Part shown: positions 36,727 through 48,230 of the stretch, in pieces
Numbering within the stretch: the stretch's first letter is position 1
Layout: every line of letters begins with the position of its first letter
Assembly (NCBI GenBank): GCA_973895155.1
Contig: OZ316897.1
Coordinates: forward strand, 8,122,001-8,186,000
Direction of reading: 5' to 3'
DNA: 64,000 bases
Origin: Marsupella aquatica
Lineage: Eukaryota > Marchantiophyta
Notes under the pieces: generated by a model
Told to the model about the DNA's origin: nothing
The model's database searches: none
The model's input: only the letters and a program-made list of their open reading frames with translations
Position numbers and translations under genes: made by a program

Positions 36727-37110
36727 GTCTCCTTCTGTCGGTCGTGTCCTCTGCTTATCTGTCGCTTTCGTCTTTGTTCACAATTTGTTTTTTGGACCGT
36801 GTTTTTGGTTTCATTCACCGTTATTACTTGTTTATTTTGTCTTTTTCCCTCCGTATCAGCAATTCGCGTCTTTTTTTTCTGTGATAAGTTTTTTGTTCTT
36901 TTGAGGGTGGTGTGACTCTCTGGTTTATGGGGCCTCTCTAGTGTACTCTTCCTTTTCCTTTGTCTTCTTTCCCCCCCTTGTATTGAGTCTTTTGTCCTTG
37001 GGATCTTGTCTCCTTTGTCATCTTCGTTCACATTTGTTTTTGGTTTCATTTTCCGTTTCTGGTTATTTGTTTGTTTGCCTTTGGGCCATCCGTATCAGCA
37101 ATTCACGGTT
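36727..37110. repeat. Imperfect tandem duplication, about 237 bp apart
   Basis: CCGTATCAGCAATTC occurs near 36852 and 37089, each preceded by a T-rich segment with TTTTGGTTTCATT and CCGTT. Strong T-over-A strand bias makes purine-rich minus-strand frames (36702-37049) that are artefacts. Confidence 0.65.
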
Positions 37111-37556
37111 GAGGAAAGTGTACAGCGCATGATAATTTGCCACATACTACGCGCACTAAAAGCAAATTTGCCACTTTTGGCAATTTGGTCTGCTATGGTT
37201 AAATCACATGGAATCGCATCTGCCCCTTCAAGAGCTACAGTTACCTGTCGGATCTAATTTTCACTATTAATAGTAATATTTTCCTCAAATCATGAGACAC
37301 ACTAGCACCTTAGAGGAAACACGTGAATTGAATGTGGAAAAGGGGAGAAGTCTTGAACACTCATGGATTAATGAACTTTTTGTTCTTTTGCCGGTGTTGG
37401 GACTACAGTAGGTGTCTTGTGGTGCCTCTTTGGTCCTCACTCCCTTCTCCCCTTTCCCTCCTTTATCAGTCTTTTGTCCTTGCAACCCTGTTTCCCAGTT
37501 CAGAAGTGTGAGAAACATTTCACTATTGTAGGGTTTTCCTTGATTTCTGTACCTAC

Positions 37557-37752
37557 AGTACTTGGCCAGAATCTGACAATTAGACTTGAATCCAGGGGAT
37601 GTCTATTGATCAGAAATTCAGAAAGTGAAGCCCAGATGGACCACCATGTTAGACTGTAATTACTTGACCAGAATCTGACAATTATACTTGAATCCAGGTA
37701 TGTCTATTGATCAGAAATTCAGAAAGTGAGCGCAGATGGACCACCATGTTAT
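37557..37752. repeat. Tandem duplication about 103 bp
   Basis: CCAGAATCTGACAATTA(G/T)ACTTG and GTCTATTGATCAGAAATTCA each occur twice, ending in GATGGACCACCATGTTA near 37650 and 37750. Two near-identical copies, non-coding. Confidence 0.88.
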
Positions 37753-38229
37753 CAGAGTGCTCCCAAACTATGTAGTTAATGGGAGCATCATTTTCCACAA
37801 ATCATTCATCTAGGAAAACTTAATAAAGAATACTCTTAGCATCTTCTATTTCACACGTACAGTAGGTGACTCTCACACTACCACAGACCCCATTGGTCAG
37901 AATATGTCAATCTTCCTTAAATGGAAGGGACATCTAATTATCAGAATTTCATTCATAGGGTCCTCTTGCCAAAAGAGAAATACTTCTAAAAATACACTGG
38001 TGTATGGAGAGTTGCAGACGGCTGATGCTCAAAAGCTACAGGTAGTATTTGTTTTTTTGCCAGATTGTTCCAAGCCGTGTTCTAAGATGGTGCAAGACAG
38101 AGCAGAAGGCCAAGGGCCATAAGGCATGTGAACCTATCAGCGGGTCCAGGGGGTCCAGGTTACCAGCTATGAAAAGTTCAGAATCTTTGAATAAAATATT
38201 TAGTTTGCAGAGAGGAAAACAGAAAAGTA

Positions 38230-38410
38230 AAGCCTGGGCGGAGCAAGGAGTTTGCTGTGAAGCCCCTATGCTATGGGACTTCCAAAGCCGAGATAGACCT
38301 ACTCACAACATCAAAAAATCTGCTCCAATAACACTCTTTACAGTTTTGTTTCATATGTGACCTGTAAGTAGTGGCTCATGCAAACTGCTCAGAGCACCCT
38401 TAGTAAAAGT
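38230..38410. repeat. Dispersed repeat, copy related to 16150-16380
   Basis: GGAGCAAGGAGTTTGCTGTG, then CTTCCAAAGCCGAGATAGAC, CAACATCAAAAAAT and AACACTCTTTACAGTTTTG, match in order the segment at 16150-16260 (GGAACAAGGGGTTTTCTCTG, TTTCCAAAGCTGAGATGGAC and so on). Same orientation, roughly 75-80% alike by eye. Confidence 0.7.
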
Positions 38411-38830
38411 GAAACATCCTTTCTCAAAATGGTAAATTGGTGCTCGTGCCCCAAGTACTAATAAGGGCATTCTTTTCACAGAAGTCGGATCTAGCAAATC
38501 CCCCCCTCCCTCAAAACTCACCTTGCCCCTCACTCATTTACCCAGTTGTAAAACATCCTTTCCCAAAATGGTAAGTTCATGCTCGTGCCCCAAGTACTCA
38601 GGGCATTCTTTTCAGAGGTCGGATCTAGCAAATCCCCCCCTCCCTCAAAACTCACCTTGCCCCTCACTCATTTACCGAGTTGTAAAACACACTTTCCCAA
38701 AATGGTAAGTTGATGCTCCTGCCCCAACTACTAAGGGCATTCTTTTCAGAGAGGTTGGATCTAAGCAAATCCCCCCCTCCCTCAAACCTCACCTTGCCCC
38801 TCACTCATTTTACCGAGTGGTATCCCGGAG
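38410..38830. repeat. Tandem array about 135-140 bp unit
   Basis: CAAAATGGTAA recurs at about 38425, 38564 and 38698 (139 and 134 apart). Each unit carries GGGCATTCTTTTCA, AAATCCCCCCCTCCCTCAAA and CACTCATTTACC. A decayed partial fourth unit ends near 38910. Adjacent to the dispersed repeat at 38230-38410. Confidence 0.88.
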
Positions 38831-39307
38831 CCACCACTTGCTCACTCATTAACCGAGTCACTGAGTCACACTTTCGAGCGGCCAATCGACCGCTCACTCA
38901 TTTACCGAGTTGCATACAGTGGCCAATGGAAGGGGCATGCTAAAAGCATCTAAGGACTGTCTTGCATGTGCAAGAGTCCTGAAAACTGCGGCCCTTACCA
39001 AGCCACAGATGCCGGGAAAAACTTAAAACCAAATGTATTACATTTTAAAGGTTCGGGACCTCAAAGGCCGGAAAATTTCCGGCCCTTGCCCTTGTATCTC
39101 CACAAAAAGACTCCATCAGGACTGCCGCCCTCTAGCTGCCTCAACTCATGACACGAGTTCATTTTAGGGCCGATTTGCAAAGGACCAAAGACATGCAAGA
39201 CGGCCCTAAGAGTGGGACCCAAGGGGGCATAATAAATTACTTTCCCATGAACTGTAGAGGAGAATGAGATCATGAGAGATTTTCACTCTCTTTCTGAGTC
39301 TCTCGTC

Positions 39308-39352
39308 ACACAAATCTCTCTCTCCTCTCTCTCTCTCCTCTCTCTCTCTCAT
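39308..39352 (+). promoter_or_regulatory. CT-rich tract upstream of receptor kinase
   Basis: Continuous CTCTCTCT/CCTCTCTC sequence about 1.25 kb before the kinase ATG and just before a G/A-rich leader. Pyrimidine patches of this type often mark plant core promoters; the assignment is positional inference. Confidence 0.4.
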
Positions 39353-39389
39353 CTGTCTCATCACTTCATGAGAAAGCTAGTTCGCTTCT

Positions 39390-40562
39390 GTAGTAGTGCT
39401 GTCGAGCTGGGTCAGTCTGAGTCGGTCAATCGGCCCTGAGCACGGTCTTCTTCCGCGGAGATTCGCGACTCGCAATCGGGGAAGGACGGAGAAATTTGTA
39501 GTAAAAGCCGTGAGCCGGAGGCGCAGGAGAGGATGGGAGAGGAGTGGAGAGGAGAGGAGAGGAGCGCGGAAAGGAGGAGGGAATTTGTGTGCATCGAAGT
39601 CGTTGGAAGCGGAGGAGAAGGAGAAGGAGGAGGAGAAGGAGGACGACGACGAGGATAAACTTCTTTTGGGCAGGAGGGACTAGTTTGGATTCGTGCCGAG
39701 AAGAAAGAGTATCACGAGACTCGCCAGAGATTCGGTAGCGGAGCTCAATCTATGGGAGGAGAAATACGCTGTCACCAGATATACAGTAGTGGTGCTGTCG
39801 CGCAGGAAGTCAGGGGAGGAGAAAGGGAGTTTGGGACGAGGATCAGGGCGTTAGGGTAAGGGAGATTCTAGCGAGGATGAGGCGATGGAGGTAGCTTGCC
39901 ATTGTCGTGTGGGTGGAAGGTTTATTTGTGTGGGAGGTGGGTAAATGGATGGAAGGGTGGATGGATGAATGGTGCAGGAGGGAGGGGGAGGGGGAGAGAA
40001 TGACGGTGCGGAGTGTTTGCGGGGTTGGAATCGGAAGCGATGTTGAATGTCGCAGTAGTTGCTGCACGACGACGAGGACGAAGAAGAAGAGGAGCAGCAG
40101 CAGCTGTTGCTCCAGCATCATCATCTAGGAGCGCTGCAGCTGATGCTGCTGCTGCTTCCGAACAGGGTTTGTTTTCCACGCAGCAGCAGCAACAGCAACA
40201 GCGGCGCACGAGCAGCTTCCGTGTGAAGGGATCGTCGGCGAGCGGCTGGTCTTGACGAGGGGAAGGGTTGGAGTTGTTGTACACACATTGCTTGCAATTG
40301 ACGCGCCTCACGCGTCATCACCTTAGGAAGCCGCTCTGTCCAGCTGGGGTGTGCCGGCTGCTGGATCGTCGGTTGACGTTCCGCTGGAGAGGACCGACCC
40401 GGTCAGTCAGCAGACTGAGGTGACTTGCGCGGGTCGTAAAGTAGTGAGGAACCCACAGTGAGCACTGGAGAGCAGCTGAGAGGGAGAGAGAGAAGAAGGA
40501 AAGGGGGGAACTTCTCCTGCTCTCCCTTTTAGGTTAGGGACCATCAGGTGGATTTTGATTGG
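39390..40562 (+). promoter_or_regulatory. Probable long 5' leader of the 8-Cys kinase
   Basis: Purine-rich leader: GGAGAGGAGAGGAG (about 39540), GAGGAGAAGGAGG (about 39610-39640) and CAGCAGCAG tracts (40095-40205). Several upstream ATGs open frames of 60-95 codons (for example 39396-39683) that are Arg/Glu-rich and look like repeat translations. A 5'-UTR intron is possible; I cannot place one. Confidence 0.4.
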
Positions 40563-43500
40563 ATGCCAGTTGCAGCACGCGAGCAAGGACGGGCAATAGT
40601 CCGTCACTCTGCTATGAAATCGGCTGTGTTTGGTGTTTTCTTACTAGTGATCCAGTTCGCGTCTGTTGCACTAGCTGCGGATCAGGTTGGGGATGGCTCC
40701 GAATTATGCAACTGGGAGGATGTGACACGGTCATGTGGGGAGTTCTTCAGAGACGGAGAAAGATGCTGCCACGCTCTTGCCGCTGCGAATGATGGAGGGT
40801 GCTTTTGCTTCGAGAGGACCCCAGTAATTGAGATATGGAATTCTTTTGGAATAGAAGTTTGCAAGCTGGAGATTTTTGATCAATGCTCAGTTCCAGAATT
40901 CAGTGGTCAGTTTTCCGCCTTTCTCTGGCGTCTTTGATTTCGTGAATATTTCTCTGCATGGTATCTCCGTAGCTATGTTTTGGGGATTCCCGTGATACCT
41001 GTGGTGGCTTATAGACCCACCTGAAGCTGTTCTTTCAGTCTGATCCTTTCTGACAAGTAGAGAAAAAGACGGGGGCAGCTGAAGTACTCGGAAATGTCTC
41101 CTGGATTTGTCTGAATCGGCGCATGAGTCGTTTGGAACGCATGGAGATGGAGTTGTTGGTATTATCGTTTGCTCCTTTGACTATTAGCACATCTTACCTC
41201 CTACAGTCGTTGTTTTGTCGTAGCAATAGTCTCTGCCTTTGTGAACAAGGACGATTACGAGGTTCTAAGCACCCAGCGTAATAATCTCTCTGCTGAGAGT
41301 GGAATCGATCATAAGTGACGCACGTTTGAAAGGAAATAAACGATGAGAACTGGGTTCACTACAGACCCCGGTGGCTGTCTAGTTTGAAACTTTCTTCTTG
41401 ATTGGAAGAAGCCTGCTAGGGCGTGATTCCTGTGGTTGCATTCATATTGGGAAATTTATTTCGTGCCATAAAGAATTCCTGGCCTCGTCATTGACGGAGG
41501 TTAATGGATTTTTCACTGCGAGCGCAGCTTAAATGGAGGATTTTTGATTGTTCACTCTCCTGGCTTGAAACGGTGTGAAGGCACAAAGTATATTTCGAAA
41601 GGTCGACTTTCTTTGGACACTATCCCGGACCGGGAATCTTGTTGATATTCATTGGCTGGAGTGCTGCCCTCCAAGACCGTCATGGTAGGACGATGTAGGA
41701 CCGGTGGTCAGAAAGCTCATGGATGCGAATCTTCATCATGCCAAATGAGTTTAGTCTCAGTCGTTCTCTTTTCTGCTTGCATGGCAGATTCAAAGTTAGC
41801 TCGAGAGCAAGGATCTTCTCGTCTCCGTGGTCTCAGGAAGCTAGTGCAAGAACAGGTCTCGTCTGAGACCCAACCCGAGGCCGCAGCGGAGGATGCCCAC
41901 AACGAGGATACTACCGATGAAGGAAAGAGCACGGGTGAAGGCTATCCAGGAATAATGGCGGCTGGCTTTATTGGCAGTGTGCTTCTTTCTTGCGCTTACG
42001 TTTGCCCGTGTTGGGCAGCAAAGAAGAAGGAGGTCCCATCAAGTGGAGATTCATTTAAAGAAGATTATTCAAGTAAGCATCGAACTATGGAGAAGCATTC
42101 TTGCTATGGACAGTCCGGTTTTCCCCTCCATTGATCCGTTAATCAGGGGTTTAAGAAGATGTTGAATTCTTGCTTGGCCTCAGCTCTGTGATTCATGTAA
42201 GGTGTCTTCTGCTGTCATATCTGGTAAAAAGATTCGCTGAATCGTGTGATGGGAACATCACATCACTGTTGATAATTAGATCAAATCTTTGCAAGGGGTG
42301 GTTGAAGGGGCACGGTGAAATATTAGGAAATTTGATTTTCTCTTAGCATTGTCTTTTTGGTGGTGATGAAAACATACGTATGTTCTGGGTTCTAATAACA
42401 ACACCCAGAAGGAATGTGATGATCTCTTTGGTCCTCGTTTTCTGAAGGGACTCGGACGCCTGTTTAAGGACATAGTCCTTCACTGTTCTCTAAATTATAC
42501 GCTCAAATAAAGAGCTAGTGTCTCTCCTAAGGGATGCACATTATGCTGAATCATCCAACGGTTTTTGTGCAGTTAATTCAATATCTAGTAGCCATGACAA
42601 TTCACGATCACTTGGTCGCTCAATCACGTCAAGCTTTTCTACTGGCTTTAGCGCTACCGGAGCACACTTGCCAGCACATCCGACAGGTGGTGCCTTAACA
42701 TTTACTATGGCTGAACTCGTCAAAGTAACATCGAATTTCTCCCCCTCTCACAAGATTGGTCAAGGAGGTTTTGGTACTGTGTACAAAGGGAAACTTCGAG
42801 ATGGGACGGTGGTCGCTGTGAAACGAGCTAAGAAGGTGAGATCTCAATGATTCGTGTTTGGAACTGGTGTAAAGCATTTTTATATGAGGACGAGATTTCT
42901 TGCAAATTCCTATCCAGCTCGCGCGTTTTGCCAGGTAGGTGGGTTAGTCGCCTCAATGACAGTTGCTTAGCCCAATTCCTGAGGAATCACTGAATTTCAC
43001 TGGAGTGTATGGTGGGCTTGAGCAGGATGCTTTTGAGGCACGCCTATCGGTCGAGTTCCAGAATGAGCTAGATATGCTCTCTCAAGTCGATCACTTGAAT
43101 CTGGTGAAGCTAATTGGGTACTTGGAAGAAGAGCATGAGCGCATTATTGTGGTTGAATTTGTTCCAAACGGCAACCTCCGTGAGCATCTTGATGGTAATG
43201 CTCTTTCAATAAACCGAAATTGCAAATTCGAGCTTTTCTTTCTATGTACAACTACATGCGAAGATTCTTTAGCATCTAAATGATGGCTAGTCACTTGATG
43301 CTTGGAAGATGTGTTCTATGTAATTGGGAATTCGAGAAACATCGTGTTTTTCACTTTGGAGCACAGGGTAAATGCAAGTGAGTCCCGAATGATGTGGTGA
43401 GGCAATGATGTTCTCGCTTGGGTACAATAGTTAAAGCTCTTTCTATACACGGGTTTCTATGATTACTGTTCCTATCATTAACAGGGTGTGGCACAGTCGA

Positions 43501-44874
43501 AGCTCACCATGAAATCTGCTCACCGTGACTACTTTTTCAGGTCAATTCGGCCGTGTGCTTGATATGGCTACTCGGCTAGACGTCTCTATTGATATAGCAC
43601 ATGCTCTTACCTATCTTCATAATTATGCAGGTAAATGTGCTCCTCATCTGTAACCTCTAAAAACTCGATGTCTTAGTCAATACCCGCAATGGTAAAGATC
43701 TATCAATTCAGTGACTTTTGTTGTCCCAGAGGTTTCAGCGTCATGCGAGTAAATTCCTTGGCTTTGCTAGAATCAGCTTTTGCTGTACCTTCGTGGAGGA
43801 TTGTATCACGTGTTCTTTGAGTGTTCACGCTGTTTACTCGTAGATTGAATCAGACGGATTATATGCTTGAATTACATTAGAGTACTTTCTGTAAAAGGTG
43901 TCTGATTTCCAGATCTCTAATCAACAATATGATCAACAGATCGCCCCATCATACACAGAGATGTGAAGGCTTCAAATATTCTTCTAACGGACACCTATCG
44001 AGCAAAAGTTGCTGATTTTGGTTTTTCAAGAACGGGACCCACCGATCAAGGGGCCACACATGTCTCCACCCAAGTGAAAGGGACAGCTGGATATTTGGAT
44101 CCTGAGTACCTAACTACGTACCAATTGAACCAAAAGAGTGATGTCTACTCTTTTGGTATTCTACTCATAGAGATATTCACTGGCAGAAGACCTATTGAGC
44201 TGAAGCGCCCAAGTGATGAGCGTGTTACTGTGAGATGGGTAAGTGCTACTCGTGGTCTTGTCTAATGTACATATATCATATTGTGCGAAAGGTGCAAATG
44301 GAGCGAGAAATTGGATGAGTCTCCTGGTCTACTTGTGGTTGTCGTCGTTGTGTTACATGCCTAACATGTACTTGCCGTTGGTCCCTCTGTGGGTGTACTT
44401 ATTTTAACTCGTATATGCCAGGCCTTTAAGAAGTTCGTAGAAGGGAAAGTCATGGATATCCTGGATCCTAGATTGGAGAGGACACCAGCGATTCATATGG
44501 TGATGGAGAGGCTAGCAGAACTTGCATTTGCCTGCTCAGCTCCAACAAAGAATGACAGACCAAGCATGAAGAAAGCACAGGAAGTGCTCTGGCAGATCAG
44601 AAAGGATTATCAAAACCAGAACACGTCTTCAGGTCCTGCTTCCCGTGGTGCTGGTCCCTCTTCTTCTAGGCCACAGTCAGAGAGTAGAGGAAGTCCTGGT
44701 GTGATGAGTCCATACCCTGCTAGCCCATCTAGATTAACTACACCAGTAGCTTCCTATGGAAGTCCGTCTAAACCATCTACACCGGGAGGGTACCATGCTA
44801 GTTCTTCTGTACCATCTACACCTGTAGGGTTAAGTACGCCAGTACCGATGAGCCCAGGGCCAAATGGAAGATAG
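40563..44874 (+). CDS. Receptor kinase: 8-Cys ectodomain + CRCK-like kinase
   Basis: Exons 40563-40905, 41788-42072, 42519-42835, 43026-43194, 43541-43630, 43940-44238, 44422-44874; all GT-AG, phases agree. Two in-frame Met: 40563 (651 aa) or 40614 (634 aa). The latter begins a clean signal peptide, [20 protein letters not shown], and numbers below use it. Eight cysteines at 32, 41, 51, 52, 63, 65, 83 and 91 give the order C..C..CC..CxC..C..C of the lipid-transfer/prolamin 8-Cys motif, with short loops. An acidic spacer leads to a membrane segment (153-173) and KKK stop. The kinase has loop GQGGFG (273-278), Lys294, HRD 390-392, DFG 410-412 and [10 protein letters not shown], and is active-looking. 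It resembles calmodulin-binding receptor-like cytoplasmic kinases (CRCK). Tail from about 560 is Ser/Pro-rich, with repeated PSTP/TPV. Ligand and partners are unknown. Confidence 0.87.
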
Positions 44875-46350
44875 TCAGGCTCGTCGTTAATTCCGATAAC
44901 TGTCTGTGGGCATAGCTTGTAGGCATAATTAAGAGGTGGACTTCATTAGGGGGCTGAAATCTTACTTTAGTTTTGGGGTTCGTGTACTTGTACTGAAAAT
45001 CGTGATACGTTCGGAGAAGGGAGAAGGATATTGTTCGACGTGACTCATTACACGGTATAATGCATTCAACGAGACGGTCATCCTGGAGAGGAGTTGGATG
45101 ATGTGTTACTCGCCAGCATGACCGCCTACTAATATTTCGGTCTGACGTTTATGCTGAGGTCCTCCCAAGCTGGCAGACTGGAAGGATATTTGCGCCGTGT
45201 TTTCTTCAGTCATTCTACAGGAGTCGCGATGACAGTGGTAGGACTATTATTTCTCCTCTTCAAGGGAGGTTAGTTAGCAGATTGACAGGATACTTTATAG
45301 CGTGGACGTTTAAATCCACTATCCCTCTCGCCCTATCCATAAGATCGATAGAAAGGAGTTTTGCAGAGTTATTGGTGTGGTGTGGAGACTGAATCCTACT
45401 CTTTCTTCTCACTTGAAGAGTATATAAATAACAATTTCGAAAGTTGGAGTTGGTACTGTGCAAGGTCTGGATTGTTTGTCGTGGCAGATGATAGGATAAT
45501 GGGCTGTGGATGAGTTATAACTCCTGTTGTTAACACAGACTACGCATGGGAATATCTATTGTGAAGGAGAATTCTGGACTACAAGGCTTCAATGTTGGTG
45601 AAAGGTTGTAGTGTCTTTAAATTTCATCCAGCCATGCGATACACATGACTGGCACCAGCACTTATCTTGATGGATGAGTCATTGTGGGCAGTAAGAAATG
45701 CGTCACCTGCCCTCCATCCTTCGATATTGTAGGAACGTCCGCCTGCCTGTTTGGCGCGCAACTGAATTTTGCTCGCATTGATACTGGTGCATCACTCCTA
45801 CTATTTTCTGTCTTTCATGGCAATGTTCCCGTGTTCCCCGGAGAAGAATGCGATACTGTAATGTCAGAAAGCCGTTGGCATCGGTCATGCTGACAGAAAG
45901 TAGAGAAAGCCTGTCATCACAGGACGGTCGTTAGCTGGGTGATGGGGGTTTTGCGCTGGACAATAAGCCAACTGTTTGCAGGAAATACTTGAATCCACAG
46001 TTTCGGAGCATTTTGGATAGCAGTTCATGCTGTTGCGGTGCAGCTGGTCGCAAAGGAACATTTCCATCGACGGGCTGTCTGATGAGGGATTTTGGGAGTT
46101 CAGCAGAATTTTACGAATGTAGTGTGTCATACAGCGAGCTCAAGCACTGTCTGAGGAATTCTACGCATTGGTCGAGGTATAGTTATGGCCTCCCATTGCA
46201 CATAGAGACCAGCCAAATATGGAATTAGAATAACACTGTATTTATACAGAATATCTGGGTTTGTACTTTGTCACTAAAGTTATTCTATCCTATCTAACAA
46301 TATTGTCAGTGTTTTACTTTATTTTATAAAAACACAATCTCTTTGCACAT
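44875..46350. other. 3' flank and intergenic DNA after the kinase
   Basis: Presumed 3' UTR followed by about 1 kb with no supported gene. Cys-containing small frames (45684-45893, 45989-46228) lack starts, domains or splice support. Confidence 0.5.
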
Positions 46351-46915
46351 GACTTATAAGTTCACCAAGGGAACCAGGGGAGAAGTTCACCAAGGCAACA
46401 GGGGACGGACATAATCTGAGGGATACTTTTATTTGTTTATAAAAATGTCACTATTTTGTGTATGAATGAAAGTTCACCAAGGTAATCCGGGGACATAATA
46501 TGCAGTAACCAGGGGACATAATTTGTAAGTTCACAAAGGTAATCTGGGGACATAATAGGCGGTAACCAGGGGACATAATTTGTGGGATACTCTTTTTAAT
46601 TTATAAAAATGTCATAATTTTGTGTATGAATGAAAGTTCACCAAGGTAACCAGAGGCCATAATACACTGAATATTGTCATATTTTTATGTTAAAAATTCA
46701 CCAAGGTAACCAGGGGTCATAATACGCTGAATACTGTCATATTTTTATGTGCAATTACTGGGCCGTGGACATAATATGCCGGATACTGTCACTTTTTTAT
46801 GTGTAATTACTGGGCCGCGCCGCGATGCATACTTATGATATGCCTGCAATTACTGGGTCATACTTATGATATGCCAAAACCTGCAATTACTGGGACACAT
46901 ACTCATGTTGTGCCA
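46350..46915. repeat. Complex tandem repeat with 163-bp higher-order unit
   Basis: AGTTCACCAAGGTAA(C/T)C and GGGGACATAAT recur about ten times. The longer phrase TGTGTATGAATGAAAGTTCA occurs near 46458 and 46621 (163 apart). Toward the right the units shorten and drift to GCAATTACTGGG phrases (about 46751, 46802, 46846, 46881). A decayed, layered satellite. Confidence 0.88.
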
Positions 46916-46983
46916 AAACAAACCTCCGTTACTCTCCGTGCTGTCAAACAACGAATAAGGTACTGTCAAACAAATAGTAAACT

Positions 46984-48230
46984 GATTCTAGACACTGGGG
47001 AATTACATTTATTAATGACACAGTTGCACAAACATTGAGAGCTTTGAATCTTGTCAGATATAAGGCTGTAGACGCCCACTACAAGGTGCAAAACTCAGTT
47101 GTTCTCCATATGAAGGACAAAGGTTACGATGCAACACTCATAGCAACGAGAGCCACAGAAGAAGTTCAAGACGGTAGAAAAATCAACTATAGCAAATGTG
47201 GCTACCCCAACTGTTGCATAATTAAGCAGACAGGTTGCGATAGGAATATGTTCAGATATTTAGTAAGAGCTTTATTGTGATGACCATTGTAAGCTCTATG
47301 GCAGAGCAATCAAGCTCACGGAACAAGCTACCCCAACTGCTGGCAGCACTAATGTAATGATAGCCACGGGGATATGTCTCGCAAGACAGGACCAATTTTC
47401 CTTTTTAAGAGTTCTTTGTGATGCCAGATGTGAGTTCAACCCCGGAAGTTAGTTCTCAACCTATTAAGATATGAAATCGCACTTCCCGATAGTTGTCGTC
47501 TCTCGAAATTTTTGGATATCGTACTTGTCTGACTTGTCTGTCGAGAGACGGCTGTGTACTGTGGATTCACTTTCACATGCATAGTTACTGCTTCTTGTTA
47601 GTGGGATTACTTAAAAAGCTGACGAATGATTGATTATAAAAGTCGAAATGCCTAACATATCTTCTGGCCTGTCAAGCATGTTGGAGATTACAGACTGATA
47701 TATCTGAGTTCATTCATCTTCACTGTACTGTTTGCAATCCCTATCGGAATACTGCGATCCAGACGATTTCAGCAAACAACCCAACAGTTGAGACAACACA
47801 GATAACCATCTATAAGTGCGATCACAAACTTCTCTTTAAATGTTTCATGCATCATCGGATGAAATTTCCTTTCAAATCGGCAAGTTACAGCAGCCTCTGG
47901 CCATCCCCTGGTACAAAAGCGCTTGAAGTTGTTTGGCCCAGTGACGATAAAACTAAGACTGAGGCTGTAGTAGTGTATCCAAGTCTTAAACATGACAATG
48001 CTTTGCTTCGGAGTTTCGAGCACTTGGAATTCCATTTAGAACTGGAGTACATGGAACGTGGATATCCGTCTATCACAGACTACAACGTTGCCGGAAGAAT
48101 ATGCTAGCCCGGCTACCAAGAAGAGACAACTTTGCTGTCGTTAGGCTACAACATCAACGATGAATTAAATCTCCTCTCAGAAGGCCCACTAGAAGCAATA
48201 AGGTCGCCTTACACTCTTCCACAATAGGCC
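46984..48230 (+). pseudogene. Decayed Cys-rich coding tract, unrecognised
   Basis: Several protein-like plus-strand open segments follow each other with frame changes. (a) 46984-47280 includes KCGYPNCCIIKQTGCDRN. (b) Another frame from about 47271 includes YCDDHCKLYGRAIKL and LCDARCEFNPGS before a stop near 47450. (c) About 47641-48107 has no early ATG and includes LACQACWRLQTDISEFIHLH and ALEVVWPSDDKTKTEAVVVY. (d) In the frame of (c), after one TAG at 48106-48108, it stays open for about 39 codons with LLSLGYNINDELNLLSEGPL. Cys/His spacing in (a)+(b) resembles a zinc-binding module. Either a frameshifted pseudogene, a transposon-derived gene, or exons of an undetected gene. I do not recognise the family. 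Confidence 0.4.

Noticed and set aside
36702-37049. 115-codon Lys/Arg/Glu-rich minus frame
   Set aside because: Low-complexity translation of a T-rich duplicated segment.
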